Shown here: positions 1-7,673 of the stretch, one piece after another | Layout of the letters: each line of letters begins with the position of its first letter | Position numbering within the stretch: position 1 is the stretch's first letter | From: Caldifarciminota bacterium UBA1063 | GTDB taxonomy: Bacteria > Hydrothermota > Hydrothermia > UBA1063 | Assembly: GCA_002316275.1 (NCBI GenBank) | Contig: DCDE01000032.1 | Location: 1-38,680, forward strand | Reading direction: 5' to 3' | Length of the DNA: 38,680 bases | Notes under the pieces: generated by a model | The model's database searches: none | What the model was told of the DNA's origin: nothing | What the model saw: the letters and a program-made list of their open reading frames with translations, nothing else | Translations under genes and position numbers: made by a program

Positions 1-27
1 ATATACCTTTCCCCGACCCCGACTAAT

Positions 28-1674
28 TTATCTAGCTACGATAATCCGAATTGTATTATCGCCCACAGTTAAGAAGAAAACACCACTACTGGGAAGGTCC
101 AGATCCACGAAATTCCATCCTGCATTACACAACATGTCCATCGAATTCAGTCTCTGACCAGAAATATTATAGAGAGACAAGTCTACACTTCCTGCATTGG
201 GTAGAGAAAATTTTACTCTCACTTTATTTGTGCTGGAGATAATCGTGTTCGAAAAATCTCGTGGTATGGCATCATTTACTCCCACGTTGAACCAGAAATC
301 AAACCATACATTGCCACTTCCATACTGTCTGTATAAAACTGTAGACCCGCCTCTTGCATAGTTCAAATCAATACTATTTGGAAATGAACCTGTAGCGTCA
401 TAGTCATTAACTACTTGCCGATTATGCCAGGACGTTGGGTCTGAAGCATAAGCCCAGGCTGTCACAACAGAATCGTATGAACCTAAGGAAGTTCCGAGCG
501 CAGCACACAAATCATATGGATAATCAATCGAAGTGGCAACGCGAGGATACCTAACGTTACCGTAAGCATAATTCATCGGAGGCCATACACCGTATACCCA
601 GGATACTCCACCATCCACTGTGTATCCGTAATGCACATCGTAGACTGATGACGAAGAGTGAAAGTGCCTGTAGAGTACCCATGCGGTTTGAGAGGGGGGG
701 GTCTGCATCCTCGATGCCGCTATAATCGGGTTATACTCTTCATCTCCGTCAGTCTCAATGTCTTGAAAAACCCACGAGCCATATATTCCATTATCGCACC
801 TTCCAACCCTGACAATGCTGTCATCCACCACATAAGCAACGTATAGATAGTTATCCTTACCTATGGCAATATCTGGATTCCTTCTCACCCCTCGATCCAC
901 AAAAATAGGTGTTTCCCAAGTTAAACCTTGGTCTGTTGAACTCGCTACATAGATCCCTGTACCACCCGAAGGTAATTCCCTTTCATATATAATATACAGT
1001 ACTTCATCCTCATCCATATCAACAGCGAAATTTCCGATAGAATCTCCTGGTAACGCAATCTGCGCCCAATTAACTTCGGATAAGTCATCACGCACTCTCC
1101 TCAAGCCTAAAGCACCACTATTAGGCGTGTCAGCGTTGGTTGAACGCGTGAAAGTGTAAATCCACGGATTTGCTCCTCTCCCAACAAGGACCTCAACCTG
1201 CCAGACTTCGTTACCATAAGGGTGATAAATTGGGGCCCACAAAGTCCAACCAAGCCCATTATCTGATCGATAATGGGAAACAGTATCGTATATACTCCCG
1301 CTGTAATGACTCAAGACAGCAGCATAATTACGCTTCGAACTCATATCTGCTGAATGAGCGTGTGAAATCCAATAAACGGAGGAACTTCCAGAACTCACTA
1401 GCACATCTGTCCCCCACAAAATCCGTCCATTACCCCCACCCTCGTTTTCTTCGCCTTTACGCTCACAATTTACAGGCACCGTCTCTGAAATGTCCACAAT
1501 TGATAGATCCTGAACCCCTGCTTTTATTTCGTACATCTCTTCGATTGGGGTCTGAGAACCAGCAAGGTGGAGCCACGGTGCATCTACCATTTCCGTGAAC
1601 TCCATTGGACTTTCAGCTTTCACAAAACATAGAAAGCCACACGCCACCATACAGAACATATCTCGTACTTTCAT
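28..1674 (-). CDS. secreted BNR/sialidase-like protein with type IX-like C-terminal sorting domain
   Basis: A 548-residue exported protein. The N-terminus is a signal peptide (MKVRDMF, then a hydrophobic core ending near VKAES). The body is rich in Trp, Tyr, Gly and Asp and has recurring strand motifs such as SSTDQGLTWETPIF and YTVDGGVSWVYG. These Asp-box-like S-x-D-x-G-x-T/S-W elements are typical of sialidase/BNR beta-propellers, so a propeller-like fold is likely, but no catalytic set is recognisable. The last ~75 residues (VRVKFSLPNAGSVDLSLYNI ... SSGVFFLTV) look like a type A sorting domain of the type IX secretion system, which would place the protein on the cell surface. The ATG at 1674 is chosen over an upstream in-frame ATG at 1737 because GGAGG lies 7 nt before it and the upstream codons overlap the promoter. 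Substrate unknown. Confidence 0.85.
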   Translation of the reverse strand: MKVRDMFCMVACGFLCFVKAESPMEFTEMVDAPWLHLAGSQTPIEEMYEIKAGVQDLSIVDISETVPVNCERKGEENEGGGNGRILWGTDVLVSSGSSSVYWISHAHSADMSSKRNYAAVLSHYSGSIYDTVSHYRSDNGLGWTLWAPIYHPYGNEVWQVEVLVGRGANPWIYTFTRSTNADTPNSGALGLRRVRDDLSEVNWAQIALPGDSIGNFAVDMDEDEVLYIIYERELPSGGTGIYVASSTDQGLTWETPIFVDRGVRRNPDIAIGKDNYLYVAYVVDDSIVRVGRCDNGIYGSWVFQDIETDGDEEYNPIIAASRMQTPPSQTAWVLYRHFHSSSSVYDVHYGYTVDGGVSWVYGVWPPMNYAYGNVRYPRVATSIDYPYDLCAALGTSLGSYDSVVTAWAYASDPTSWHNRQVVNDYDATGSFPNSIDLNYARGGSTVLYRQYGSGNVWFDFWFNVGVNDAIPRDFSNTIISSTNKVRVKFSLPNAGSVDLSLYNISGQRLNSMDMLCNAGWNFVDLDLPSSGVFFLTVGDNTIRIIVAR

Positions 1675-1708
1675 CAATCCTCCTTCTCTCTTTTTGAGAC
1701 ACAATATT

Positions 1709-1737
1709 ATTATAATTACAATATTAGAGTATGTCAA
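1709..1737 (-). promoter_or_regulatory. sigma-70-type promoter of the secreted protein gene
   Basis: A perfect consensus on the minus strand: -35 TTGACA at 1737-1732, a 17-nt spacer, and -10 TATAAT at 1714-1709. The leader to the ATG at 1674 is about 27 nt and contains GGAGG. This is the strongest promoter visible in the window. Confidence 0.85.
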
Positions 1738-1784
1738 GTAATAGATAACTTTACACTAAATTCTATGTTACAATATTCATACTG

Positions 1785-2357
1785 TTAAAGATTTAAAACG
1801 ATATCTTTAACTCTCCTCTTAGGAACATGATGTATCCCTTTCTCATCTCTCCAGTATCTGATGTCACCATCAGCATCTATTTCTTCAATTACCACGGACT
1901 CCTTCGGCTTACCGATCGCAATGGCATAGACAACTTCGTAACGTTCAGGTATGTTGAAGAGCACTCTTATCCTATCTTTGTTTAGAGATCCCATAACACA
2001 TCCACCAAGGCCCTTCTCGACAGCCCCCAGCAGGATAGATTGGGTAGCAATACCTGCATCAATTAGATAATTTTGTGACAAATCCTTCTCTGTAAGCATA
2101 ACTATATAGGCAGGAGGCCTCTCACCTTCCGAAGGGCCGCCCCAATCCCTAAGATAGGCTGCCCAAGTGACGTTCTGAAATATAAGATTACATCTTTCAG
2201 GGGTGTTTACTAGAATATATCTTAACGGCTGCAGATTCATACTGGAAGGTGAAAGCCTCGCAAGATCAACAAGATCAAGGAGCGTATCTAGACTTACAGT
2301 ATGGTCTTCATAATATCTTCTGTAACTTCGGTTTTTCAATATCAAATCTCCTACCAT
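1785..2357 (-). CDS. nitroreductase family protein
   Basis: A 190-residue FMN-dependent oxidoreductase of the nitroreductase family, presumably an NAD(P)H-using cytoplasmic homodimer. It shows the family's N-terminal NRSYRRY motif (FMN phosphate binding), then the RLSPSSMNLQPLRY segment, and the mid-protein helix DAGIATQSILLGAVEKGLGGC, followed by IAIGKP near the C-terminus. The length is normal for the short nitroreductases. AGGAGG lies 5 nt before the ATG. The gene has its own promoter and appears monocistronic. The natural substrate cannot be told from sequence; members reduce nitroaromatics, quinones or flavins, or act in cofactor synthesis. Confidence 0.9.
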   Translation of the reverse strand: MVGDLILKNRSYRRYYEDHTVSLDTLLDLVDLARLSPSSMNLQPLRYILVNTPERCNLIFQNVTWAAYLRDWGGPSEGERPPAYIVMLTEKDLSQNYLIDAGIATQSILLGAVEKGLGGCVMGSLNKDRIRVLFNIPERYEVVYAIAIGKPKESVVIEEIDADGDIRYWRDEKGIHHVPKRRVKDIVLNL

Positions 2358-2375
2358 TCTTACCTCCTGGGGTTT

Positions 2376-2404
2376 TTTATATTCTACATCAAACGTTCAC
2401 TCAA
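2376..2404 (-). promoter_or_regulatory. promoter of the nitroreductase gene
   Basis: -35 TTGAGT (2404-2399), a 17-nt spacer, -10 TATAAA (2381-2376), about 19 nt upstream of the ATG at 2357 with the Shine-Dalgarno between. Confidence 0.6.
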
Positions 2405-2845
2405 GCTAAAAGGGATACTACAAAACTTCTCATACCGTTCTTTCTTAGTATAGTAAAACAGAGTTAACAGTTCTATATTTAACAAGTTTAACTCAAAGTG
2501 ATAATATTCGCAAAAGGGGCAATATTTTAAAAACAGCCATTTTACTGCAATATCAGATTCATGCGCAACCCACATCCTCAGAACAAATTATGTCAGCCGT
2601 ATATCAAAATTCTTTTTCTTGAGAAAAACCTCTCAATTAAGGTATCCCACATAAAACAGAGCCATAAGACAATACTATTCTCTACACTACGAGTCGTAAC
2701 AAAAAATATGAACGGAAAACACGTATAAAAGCGTTTAGCTTTTGAATATATACAATATTGTAATTCCCATAGGCCTCTGAAGGTTTTTCCCCGCAAAACT
2801 AAGAGCATAATAAGGTCAAACATATTACCAAAATACTGCACATTT
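2405..2845. other. intergenic region without recognised gene
   Basis: About 440 bases between the nitroreductase promoter and the end of the acetyltransferase gene. Two short minus-strand open frames (2384-2575 and 2593-2841) lack ribosome binding sites, have odd composition rich in Phe, Cys and Tyr, and resemble no family I know. I see no hairpin terminator, tRNA or repeat here. Confidence 0.5.
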
Positions 2846-3439
2846 CTAAAGATCTTTTGACATTCTTAAAAACTCCAAAATCCTATCTCCATCAATAGGA
2901 ATTATGATTTTTTTTACTACATAAAATCTAAGATGAAGGTAAAAATTGATTGCCCCCGTGTTCTCTTTCTCAACGTCAAGAACTATTTTTTGAGCACCTA
3001 AAATCTTTGCCCCTCTTTCCAAATTACCAATTAAGGATCCCCCAACTCCTCTACCTCGAAACTCTGGGTAAGTGGCAATATTACTTATATAGTACTCGCC
3101 GATATCAAATTTACCAACAGTAGCATTAAATTTCAACAAATCTTTAATTCTAAATACCATAGATATACCAAAATTCCTTGAAAATAGAACACCAGTTCGA
3201 AGATTTTCCCGACTTTTTACTATCCAATCATATCCGAGTGACATCCCTGCCACGCTCCCGGCAACCTCAGCAATTTGGACATGCTGGTGGCTAAAAAGAT
3301 TAGAAGGCCTCTTAAAAAGGTCCTTCAGAGCTACATTAACACCACTCCCAAACAAGAAAGGAAAGTACGGAGATGAAATCAACAAAAGTTCAACAAATTC
3401 AACTGCGTCACCAGGGGTTGCCCTTCTTAATGTGATCAT
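2846..3439 (-). CDS. GNAT family N-acetyltransferase
   Basis: A 197-residue acetyl-CoA-dependent acyltransferase. The N-terminus (ITLRRATPGDAVEFVEL) is the usual first strand and helix of GNAT proteins. The acetyl-CoA loop is clear in the C-terminal half: NIATYPEFRGRGVGGSLI, matching Q/RxxGxG/A, followed by KIVLDVEKENTGAINFY, the substrate-side strand and helix seen in RimI-like enzymes. The substrate is unknown. There is no Shine-Dalgarno before the ATG; a -10-like TATAAG ends exactly 7 nt upstream, so the transcript may start at the A of the ATG. It stands alone, with long non-coding DNA on both sides. Confidence 0.88.
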   Translation of the reverse strand: MITLRRATPGDAVEFVELLLISSPYFPFLFGSGVNVALKDLFKRPSNLFSHQHVQIAEVAGSVAGMSLGYDWIVKSRENLRTGVLFSRNFGISMVFRIKDLLKFNATVGKFDIGEYYISNIATYPEFRGRGVGGSLIGNLERGAKILGAQKIVLDVEKENTGAINFYLHLRFYVVKKIIIPIDGDRILEFLRMSKDL

Positions 3440-3446
3440 AACAAAA

Positions 3447-3477
3447 CTTATACTTTTCTTCTAAATGATTTATTCAA
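3447..3477 (-). promoter_or_regulatory. probable promoter giving a leaderless acetyltransferase mRNA
   Basis: -10 TATAAG at 3452-3447, and -35 TTGAAT at 3477-3472 with a long 19-nt spacer. Seven bases separate the -10 from the ATG at 3439, which puts the expected start of transcription on the initiation codon. Confidence 0.45.
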
Positions 3478-3586
3478 ACATTCACTGATATTTCTAAAAA
3501 AACCCCACGAATCCCGCGATCCTTTCTTTTATTTTGCGAAACGGCAGCACAGACTAACAAATCTTGCAATCTCTTTTACTTATCTT

Positions 3587-3763
3587 TTATTGTTTTGCCT
3601 TTCCTTTTATTTCTTTCACATCATCATGGATCGTGCCGAGGGCAAACAATGCAATTCCGTTAGCGATCATAACGTGCCAATTGTAAGTTCCCCCGGGTAT
3701 GAAAGCAAAAACTATCCCGGCAATTACTCCAATTACTCCCAATATCTTTAAGAGAATGCCCAT
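3587..3763 (-). CDS. small two-helix membrane protein (58 aa)
   Basis: A short gene not obvious by length alone but well supported: ATG at 3763 is preceded by AAAGGAGGGAGGT, one of the best ribosome binding sites in the window. The predicted product is 58 residues. It starts MGILLKILGVIGVIAGIVFA (first membrane helix), continues through FIPGGTYNWH, has a second helix VMIANGIALFALGTI, and ends in a charged tail HDDVKEIKGKAKQ. Both ends probably face the same side. I do not recognise a family. Upstream lies about 300 nt of untranslated-looking sequence with strong inverted repeats (see the leader entry), so its expression may be controlled in cis. Confidence 0.75.
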   Translation of the reverse strand: MGILLKILGVIGVIAGIVFAFIPGGTYNWHVMIANGIALFALGTIHDDVKEIKGKAKQ

Positions 3764-4064
3764 ACCTCCCTCCTTTTTCGGTAGCTTTGTTTAATATTAT
3801 CCACAACCAAATCCCATGGATTTACCCTACCGATAGTAAATCCAGGGTTTGATTGGATTTGAAAACGCATATCAACATCAACTACGGTCCGTGCCGCCGT
3901 TTCGCAATGCCTATCATTGAGAATCCCTGAAGGGTTAAAATAACCCTTACCTAATTTAGATGCAACATTATATGAACGAAAACATTTCTCAACTTTTTTA
4001 TGCATTTTTTCTTTTACTATCATTTGTTTAAACTCAAGTCTAAATATTCACTAATATTTTATCA
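3764..4064 (-). promoter_or_regulatory. long, hairpin-rich leader of the small membrane protein gene
   Basis: Between a promoter at about 4071-4099 and the ATG at 3763 lie ~300 nt with several inverted repeats. On the minus strand the segments CAAATCCA (3861-3854), TGGATTTAC (3844-3836), GTAAATCCA (3825-3817) and TGGGATTTG (3816-3808) are mutually complementary. They can form either two successive hairpins or one nested stem. A further perfect 8-bp hairpin with a 3-nt loop (AAGGGTTA/TAACCCTT) is at 3948-3930. Such alternative pairings are what attenuators or riboswitches look like; I cannot match it to a known class. A 91-codon open frame (4023-3748) crosses the region but has no ribosome binding site and no family resemblance. 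Confidence 0.4.
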
Positions 4065-4070
4065 GTATAT

Positions 4071-4099
4071 AAAATAGGGCAAAAAGTTCAAAAAGTCAA
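4071..4099 (-). promoter_or_regulatory. candidate promoter upstream of the structured leader
   Basis: -35 TTGACT (4099-4094), a 17-nt spacer, -10 TATTTT (4076-4071). The -10 matches consensus at four of six positions. The only sensible gene downstream is the small membrane protein at 3587-3763. Confidence 0.45.
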
Positions 4100-4333
4100 G
4101 TTTAATTCGGCTCTTAAGAAAAAAATTACCCAAACCCCATACCTTCAATACGACTCTGCACAAGAGAATTTCACTAAATTATCAACACAAATTGTTAAGA
4201 CACCCTCTAAACTAATATGGCTCTGTGGAGAACATGCAGATTCTATCTTACGCTACATCAATAGCTGTAAGTAAAATTATGCATAATCCATTAAATACTA
4301 ACCGATTCAAATGCATACCGTCTGATCGATGCT
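4100..4333. other. intergenic, no feature seen
   Basis: The stretch between the candidate promoter and the end of the MATE gene is AT-rich. I find no gene, no clear terminator hairpin and no repeat in it. Confidence 0.5.
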
Positions 4334-5755
4334 TCACTCCGCAGTAACTTCAACTGGCTCACCCTGACTCCGCAATTTTATCTTGTGTTTTACATAAACT
4401 TCCTTCCAACGACCCGTACTAAAGAAAAATATCATTCCAATACCCTGTACAATATCTGAAGCATTGATTCCCAGCCAGATGCCCTTGTATCCCATCCCAA
4501 TAGTTCTGGCAAAGAAATATGCTGCAGGTATTCGAAATCCAAGTTGACCAATAGCATTGACAATAGTGGGGGTCTTAGTATCCCCTGCACCATTCATAGC
4601 CTGTGCGAGCACAACTGAAAATGCAATAAAGGGTAAAGTAACGCCAAGATAGCGTATGAAGGAACTACCAATTGATATAACCTCAGGGTAGTCATTAAAG
4701 ATTGCAACAATATTCGGAGCAAAGATTAAAAACAATACAACTATGGGGATTAGAATTATTTCATAATATAAAACCGATCTCCACGCAGCCCTTTTCGCGC
4801 GTTCTGGTTTTCCAGCCCCGAGATTCTGACCTACGAGGACGGCAGCAGCACTGGCAAACCCGAACCCCGGGACCATTACAAACATCCTAATTCTCGATCC
4901 AATTCCATAGGCAGCAAGGGTTACATCGCCAAAAGAGGTAATGAGGCGCATTAAGAAAAGAAAGGATATTTCCCTTATAAACACCTGAAGCGAAGCAAAA
5001 GAGCCGATGCTTACTATACTTTTCATTAAAGAGGGCGTAGGCTTTAAACATTTTAACTTAAAATGAATAGTAGAATGACCAAAGAGGAGGTGACATAAAA
5101 GAAAGATTGTACCAATTCCTCTAGTTATAACTGTTGCCGCAGCAGAGCCAGCTACACCCATAGCGGGAAACGGACCGTATCCCATAATAAGTATGGGATC
5201 AAGAATAATATTAAGGATATTGGCTATTATCAATGCATAGAGAGGCGTTTTTGCATCGCCTGACCCCTGCAAAGCACTACTGATACCAGAAAAAAGAAAA
5301 ATAAATATAGAATAAACAAAATTTATTCGAAGATACTCCGCTGCATAAACTAAAACATTTCCTGTTGCTCCGAATAACTTCAACAAGGGTTCTATAAGGA
5401 AGAATGAGACGGGAAGGATTATAATAGCGCCGATAATATCAAGAACAAAGGTCTGCCCAACTATTTTATCTGACATTTCATAATTCTTTTCACCGGTGAA
5501 ATGGGAAATAAGCGCCATAGTTCCAACTGAAATGCCTTGCACCAACATCATCAGTATCGACACAACAGTCCCTGCAATAGAAAGGGCAGCTACTTCAGTA
5601 TGTCCCAACCGACCCACAAAAAATAGGTCAACCATAGAGAAAAGGTCTTGTAATGCACCGCCAATCATCATTGGAAGTACAAGCCTCCAGATAGACTTCG
5701 AAAGCCTGCCCTCCACTAATCCCTTCTCGACCTTACGTTCCCGACCACCCTGCAT
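4334..5755 (-). CDS. MATE family multidrug/sodium antiporter
   Basis: A 473-residue inner-membrane exporter with about twelve hydrophobic helices in two homologous halves. It probably extrudes cationic drugs or metabolites in exchange for Na+ or H+. Family hallmarks are the start of helix 1 (SIWRLVLPMMIGGALQDLFS) followed by MVDLFFVGRLGHTEVAALSIA. The corresponding second-half segment includes AAAVLVGQNLGAGKPERAKR, and AQAMNGAGDTKTPTIVNAIG pairs with the first-half SALQGSGDAKTPLYALI. The cytoplasmic N- and C-termini are charged. Length is typical (450-480). GGAG lies 5 nt before the ATG, and a near-consensus promoter lies upstream. It appears monocistronic. It belongs to the NorM/DinF-like MATE group by general features; the substrate cannot be predicted. 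Confidence 0.93.
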   Translation of the reverse strand: MQGGRERKVEKGLVEGRLSKSIWRLVLPMMIGGALQDLFSMVDLFFVGRLGHTEVAALSIAGTVVSILMMLVQGISVGTMALISHFTGEKNYEMSDKIVGQTFVLDIIGAIIILPVSFFLIEPLLKLFGATGNVLVYAAEYLRINFVYSIFIFLFSGISSALQGSGDAKTPLYALIIANILNIILDPILIMGYGPFPAMGVAGSAAATVITRGIGTIFLLCHLLFGHSTIHFKLKCLKPTPSLMKSIVSIGSFASLQVFIREISFLFLMRLITSFGDVTLAAYGIGSRIRMFVMVPGFGFASAAAVLVGQNLGAGKPERAKRAAWRSVLYYEIILIPIVVLFLIFAPNIVAIFNDYPEVISIGSSFIRYLGVTLPFIAFSVVLAQAMNGAGDTKTPTIVNAIGQLGFRIPAAYFFARTIGMGYKGIWLGINASDIVQGIGMIFFFSTGRWKEVYVKHKIKLRSQGEPVEVTAE

Positions 5756-5828
5756 ATCACTCCTTTCCCCCTGAGATGTTTGATCCCTGAAGCTTAGATT
5801 ACTTCCAACTTTTACCTCTGCAAAATCA

Positions 5829-5857
5829 ATTATATTTCATTGTCCAAAAAATTTCAA
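5829..5857 (-). promoter_or_regulatory. promoter of the MATE exporter gene
   Basis: -35 TTGAAA (5857-5852), a 17-nt spacer, -10 TATAAT (5834-5829). The leader to the ATG at 5755 is about 67 nt. Confidence 0.7.
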
Positions 5858-6173
5858 GAATTTCTATCCTGGCGCTTACATAGGTACTTTGTGCCTCTTC
5901 ATTGAGTTAAATAGATAGCAGAGTTACAAAAATCTACGCATTCTCTTATCAAGAAACGGAGTACCCCAAAGTGAGCGTAGGGAGTAATGCCAAGTCATGC
6001 TACAAACTGCAAAAATTACCGTTTTAGACATAGAATTACCATCTTCAGTTGGAGTTTCGCTAAGGCGAAAAGCTAGAATAGTAAGCGTTTTAGACTTTAC
6101 AAAATTTTACCTATTTCAGCATTTGTCAGAAAACCATAAGGAAATGCTTAACTACAAAAACTATGCTTCAGAG
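5858..6173. other. intergenic region without recognised gene
   Basis: About 316 bases upstream of the MATE promoter. A plus-strand frame (5997-6230) runs into the 3' end of the opposite gene and has no family resemblance. A 6-bp hairpin (TTTCGC/GCGAAA, near 6055-6071) is not followed by a T-tract. Nothing else is evident. Confidence 0.45.
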
Positions 6174-6908
6174 TTAATTCTTATAAGAAGCCGATTTTAC
6201 TCTCCTAAACACAATAAAGAGCGTAAGTAATATAAAAAACTCCCCGACACAGAAGAGGCACCAGTTAAAATTACTCGGTTTATACTGAGAAACTACTTCC
6301 CAAAAACACTGATTATTTACAAGGGTAAAAAAACTTGAAAGAAATCCACCCTTAATAATTATCCTAGAAAAATCCTGGATGAAGGTGCAAAAAATTATAA
6401 AGGCCCCGCCAATTAGTAATATCCATTCTAGCGATTTTATTTTTATTCCATAGCCTTTCCCCTGTAGCCACACAATAACACCTGACATAACTATCATCGT
6501 TAAGGAACAGATTATTGGTGCAAGGACAGGGCTTACCCAGGCCACAGGTATGAGGAACAGAATATCCCATGTCATCAGAGATGGCGGCCAATTTAAAAGA
6601 AGTTTCAGCGCCACGTAGTAGAAAATATCCCAGACACCAAAAGAGTAAAGAAAATACGAGAGTTTTTGAAGAAAATTCTCTCCTGTAATAAGCCCAATGG
6701 AAACAAGCATTACAATTGTTGAAATCTCTCTCAATAGTTCCACAACGAGAATATTCGAAGGCATAGGACTTAAAGGAAATGTAAATCCCTGCGGATAGCA
6801 TAATTCTCTCAGGTAAACAACAACTATTGCCTCAAGGAATCCCATAGCTACACCGAAAATCGTGAGCAAGAAGAAGTTTTTATTAATTCTACGAACCGAT
6901 TGATCCAT
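6174..6908 (-). CDS. multispan membrane protein of unknown function
   Basis: A 244-residue protein with about seven hydrophobic segments, certainly in the inner membrane. The N-terminus reads MDQSVRRINKNFFLLTIFGV followed by AMGFLEAIVVVYLRELCYPQ. Other conserved-looking loops are LREISTIVMLVSIGLITGEN, FGVWDIFYYVALKLLLNWPP and MTWDILFLIPVAWVSPVLAP. The polar residues inside helices (E of GFLEA, E of LREI, D of VWDIFYY) suggest a functional pore or binding site, but I do not recognise a named family. It lies 20 nt downstream of the methyltransferase-like membrane protein and is probably co-transcribed with it. The ATG at 6908 lacks a close Shine-Dalgarno; GAAAGGA sits about 20 nt away. Confidence 0.75.
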   Translation of the reverse strand: MDQSVRRINKNFFLLTIFGVAMGFLEAIVVVYLRELCYPQGFTFPLSPMPSNILVVELLREISTIVMLVSIGLITGENFLQKLSYFLYSFGVWDIFYYVALKLLLNWPPSLMTWDILFLIPVAWVSPVLAPIICSLTMIVMSGVIVWLQGKGYGIKIKSLEWILLIGGAFIIFCTFIQDFSRIIIKGGFLSSFFTLVNNQCFWEVVSQYKPSNFNWCLFCVGEFFILLTLFIVFRRVKSASYKN

Positions 6909-6928
6909 AACAGTCCATCAATTTCGCA

Positions 6929-7471
6929 TCATCCTTTCTTAATTTTAGGTATCAAAATGGGAGTAGCCCTGGCATATTCGTTGTACTCTTCACCAAATTT
7001 AGCAATTAATGCGTTTTCCTCCTTCCTTATACGTATAATTAAGGCAACAATTAATGTGACAAAAAACAGGAGACTGTAAAAGTTGCTACCAATGAGAGCG
7101 ACTCCGAGCAAAAAGATCAAGACCGATAGGTAAATGGGATGCCTAACCCTTGCGTAAATTCCCGTCTTGATTAGAAATGTATCACTTGCTGAGTTTGAAA
7201 GAGGTAACCAACACTGTGCTAAATCCCGTCTGGAAATGAAATTTATGTACATTCCAATAAGCGTGAGGATAAAACCTGATAATACTAATACTCTCACATA
7301 ACTACCTCTAATTGTGGAAATAATTCCATTAATAACAAGTGCAATATAACTAAAGTAAATGAGGTAAAATGTATAGTCTTTGCTCTTTATAACGCTTGGC
7401 CACGGCTGTATCTTTGCACCATGCTTCCACGATATATAGAGCCCAATATAATTATAGAGAATAACGATCAA
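6929..7471 (-). CDS. isoprenylcysteine carboxyl methyltransferase (ICMT) family membrane protein
   Basis: A 180-residue integral membrane protein with about five helices. The C-terminal half carries the signature of ICMT/PEMT-type methyltransferases: TGIYARVRHPIYLSVLIFLL, where RHP-x-Y lies by the S-adenosylmethionine site. Further on come RKEENALIAKFGEEYNEYARATP, with the conserved EE and the FGEEYxxY motif. Bacterial members methylate small lipids or unknown membrane substrates rather than prenylated proteins. The start is uncertain: no ATG fits, and the TTG at 7471 or a CTG some 36 nt upstream are the options in this frame. It sits between the radical SAM enzyme and the unknown multispan protein, all on the same strand. 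Confidence 0.8.
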   Translation of the reverse strand: MIVILYNYIGLYISWKHGAKIQPWPSVIKSKDYTFYLIYFSYIALVINGIISTIRGSYVRVLVLSGFILTLIGMYINFISRRDLAQCWLPLSNSASDTFLIKTGIYARVRHPIYLSVLIFLLGVALIGSNFYSLLFFVTLIVALIIRIRKEENALIAKFGEEYNEYARATPILIPKIKKG

Positions 7472-7673
7472 TGCTAAAGCTATAGTAAGAACATGTTTTT
7501 CGGTCAGACTTCAACCCCCACGGTAAGACCCCACCTCAGTTTTTTTACTTCAAGCTAATGAATACCAATGCCTTAAATTTGTACTTAAAAATCCACTCTT
7601 AAATTTTTTGAACTACATTCCAGCGCATCTTCGCCTGAGATCATTTACTTACTATTAGACTTTACAACAACAA

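Noticed and set aside
2384..2841. Two minus-strand open frames of 63 and 82 codons between the nitroreductase and acetyltransferase genes
   Set aside because: No ribosome binding site, composition unlike the real genes nearby, and the first one overlaps the nitroreductase promoter.
3748..4023. 91-codon minus-strand open frame upstream of the small membrane protein
   Set aside because: No ribosome binding site, no family resemblance, and its 3' end runs over the much better supported start and ribosome binding site of the 58-residue gene. The inverted repeats inside it fit a leader RNA better. I keep some doubt.
5997..6230. 77-codon plus-strand frame downstream of the MATE promoter
   Set aside because: Runs 57 nt into the opposite gene, no good ribosome binding site and no recognisable family.
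6364..6801. 145-codon minus-strand frame inside the multispan membrane protein gene
   Set aside because: A shadow frame of the gene 6174-6908, whose hydrophobic pattern and length are far more convincing.
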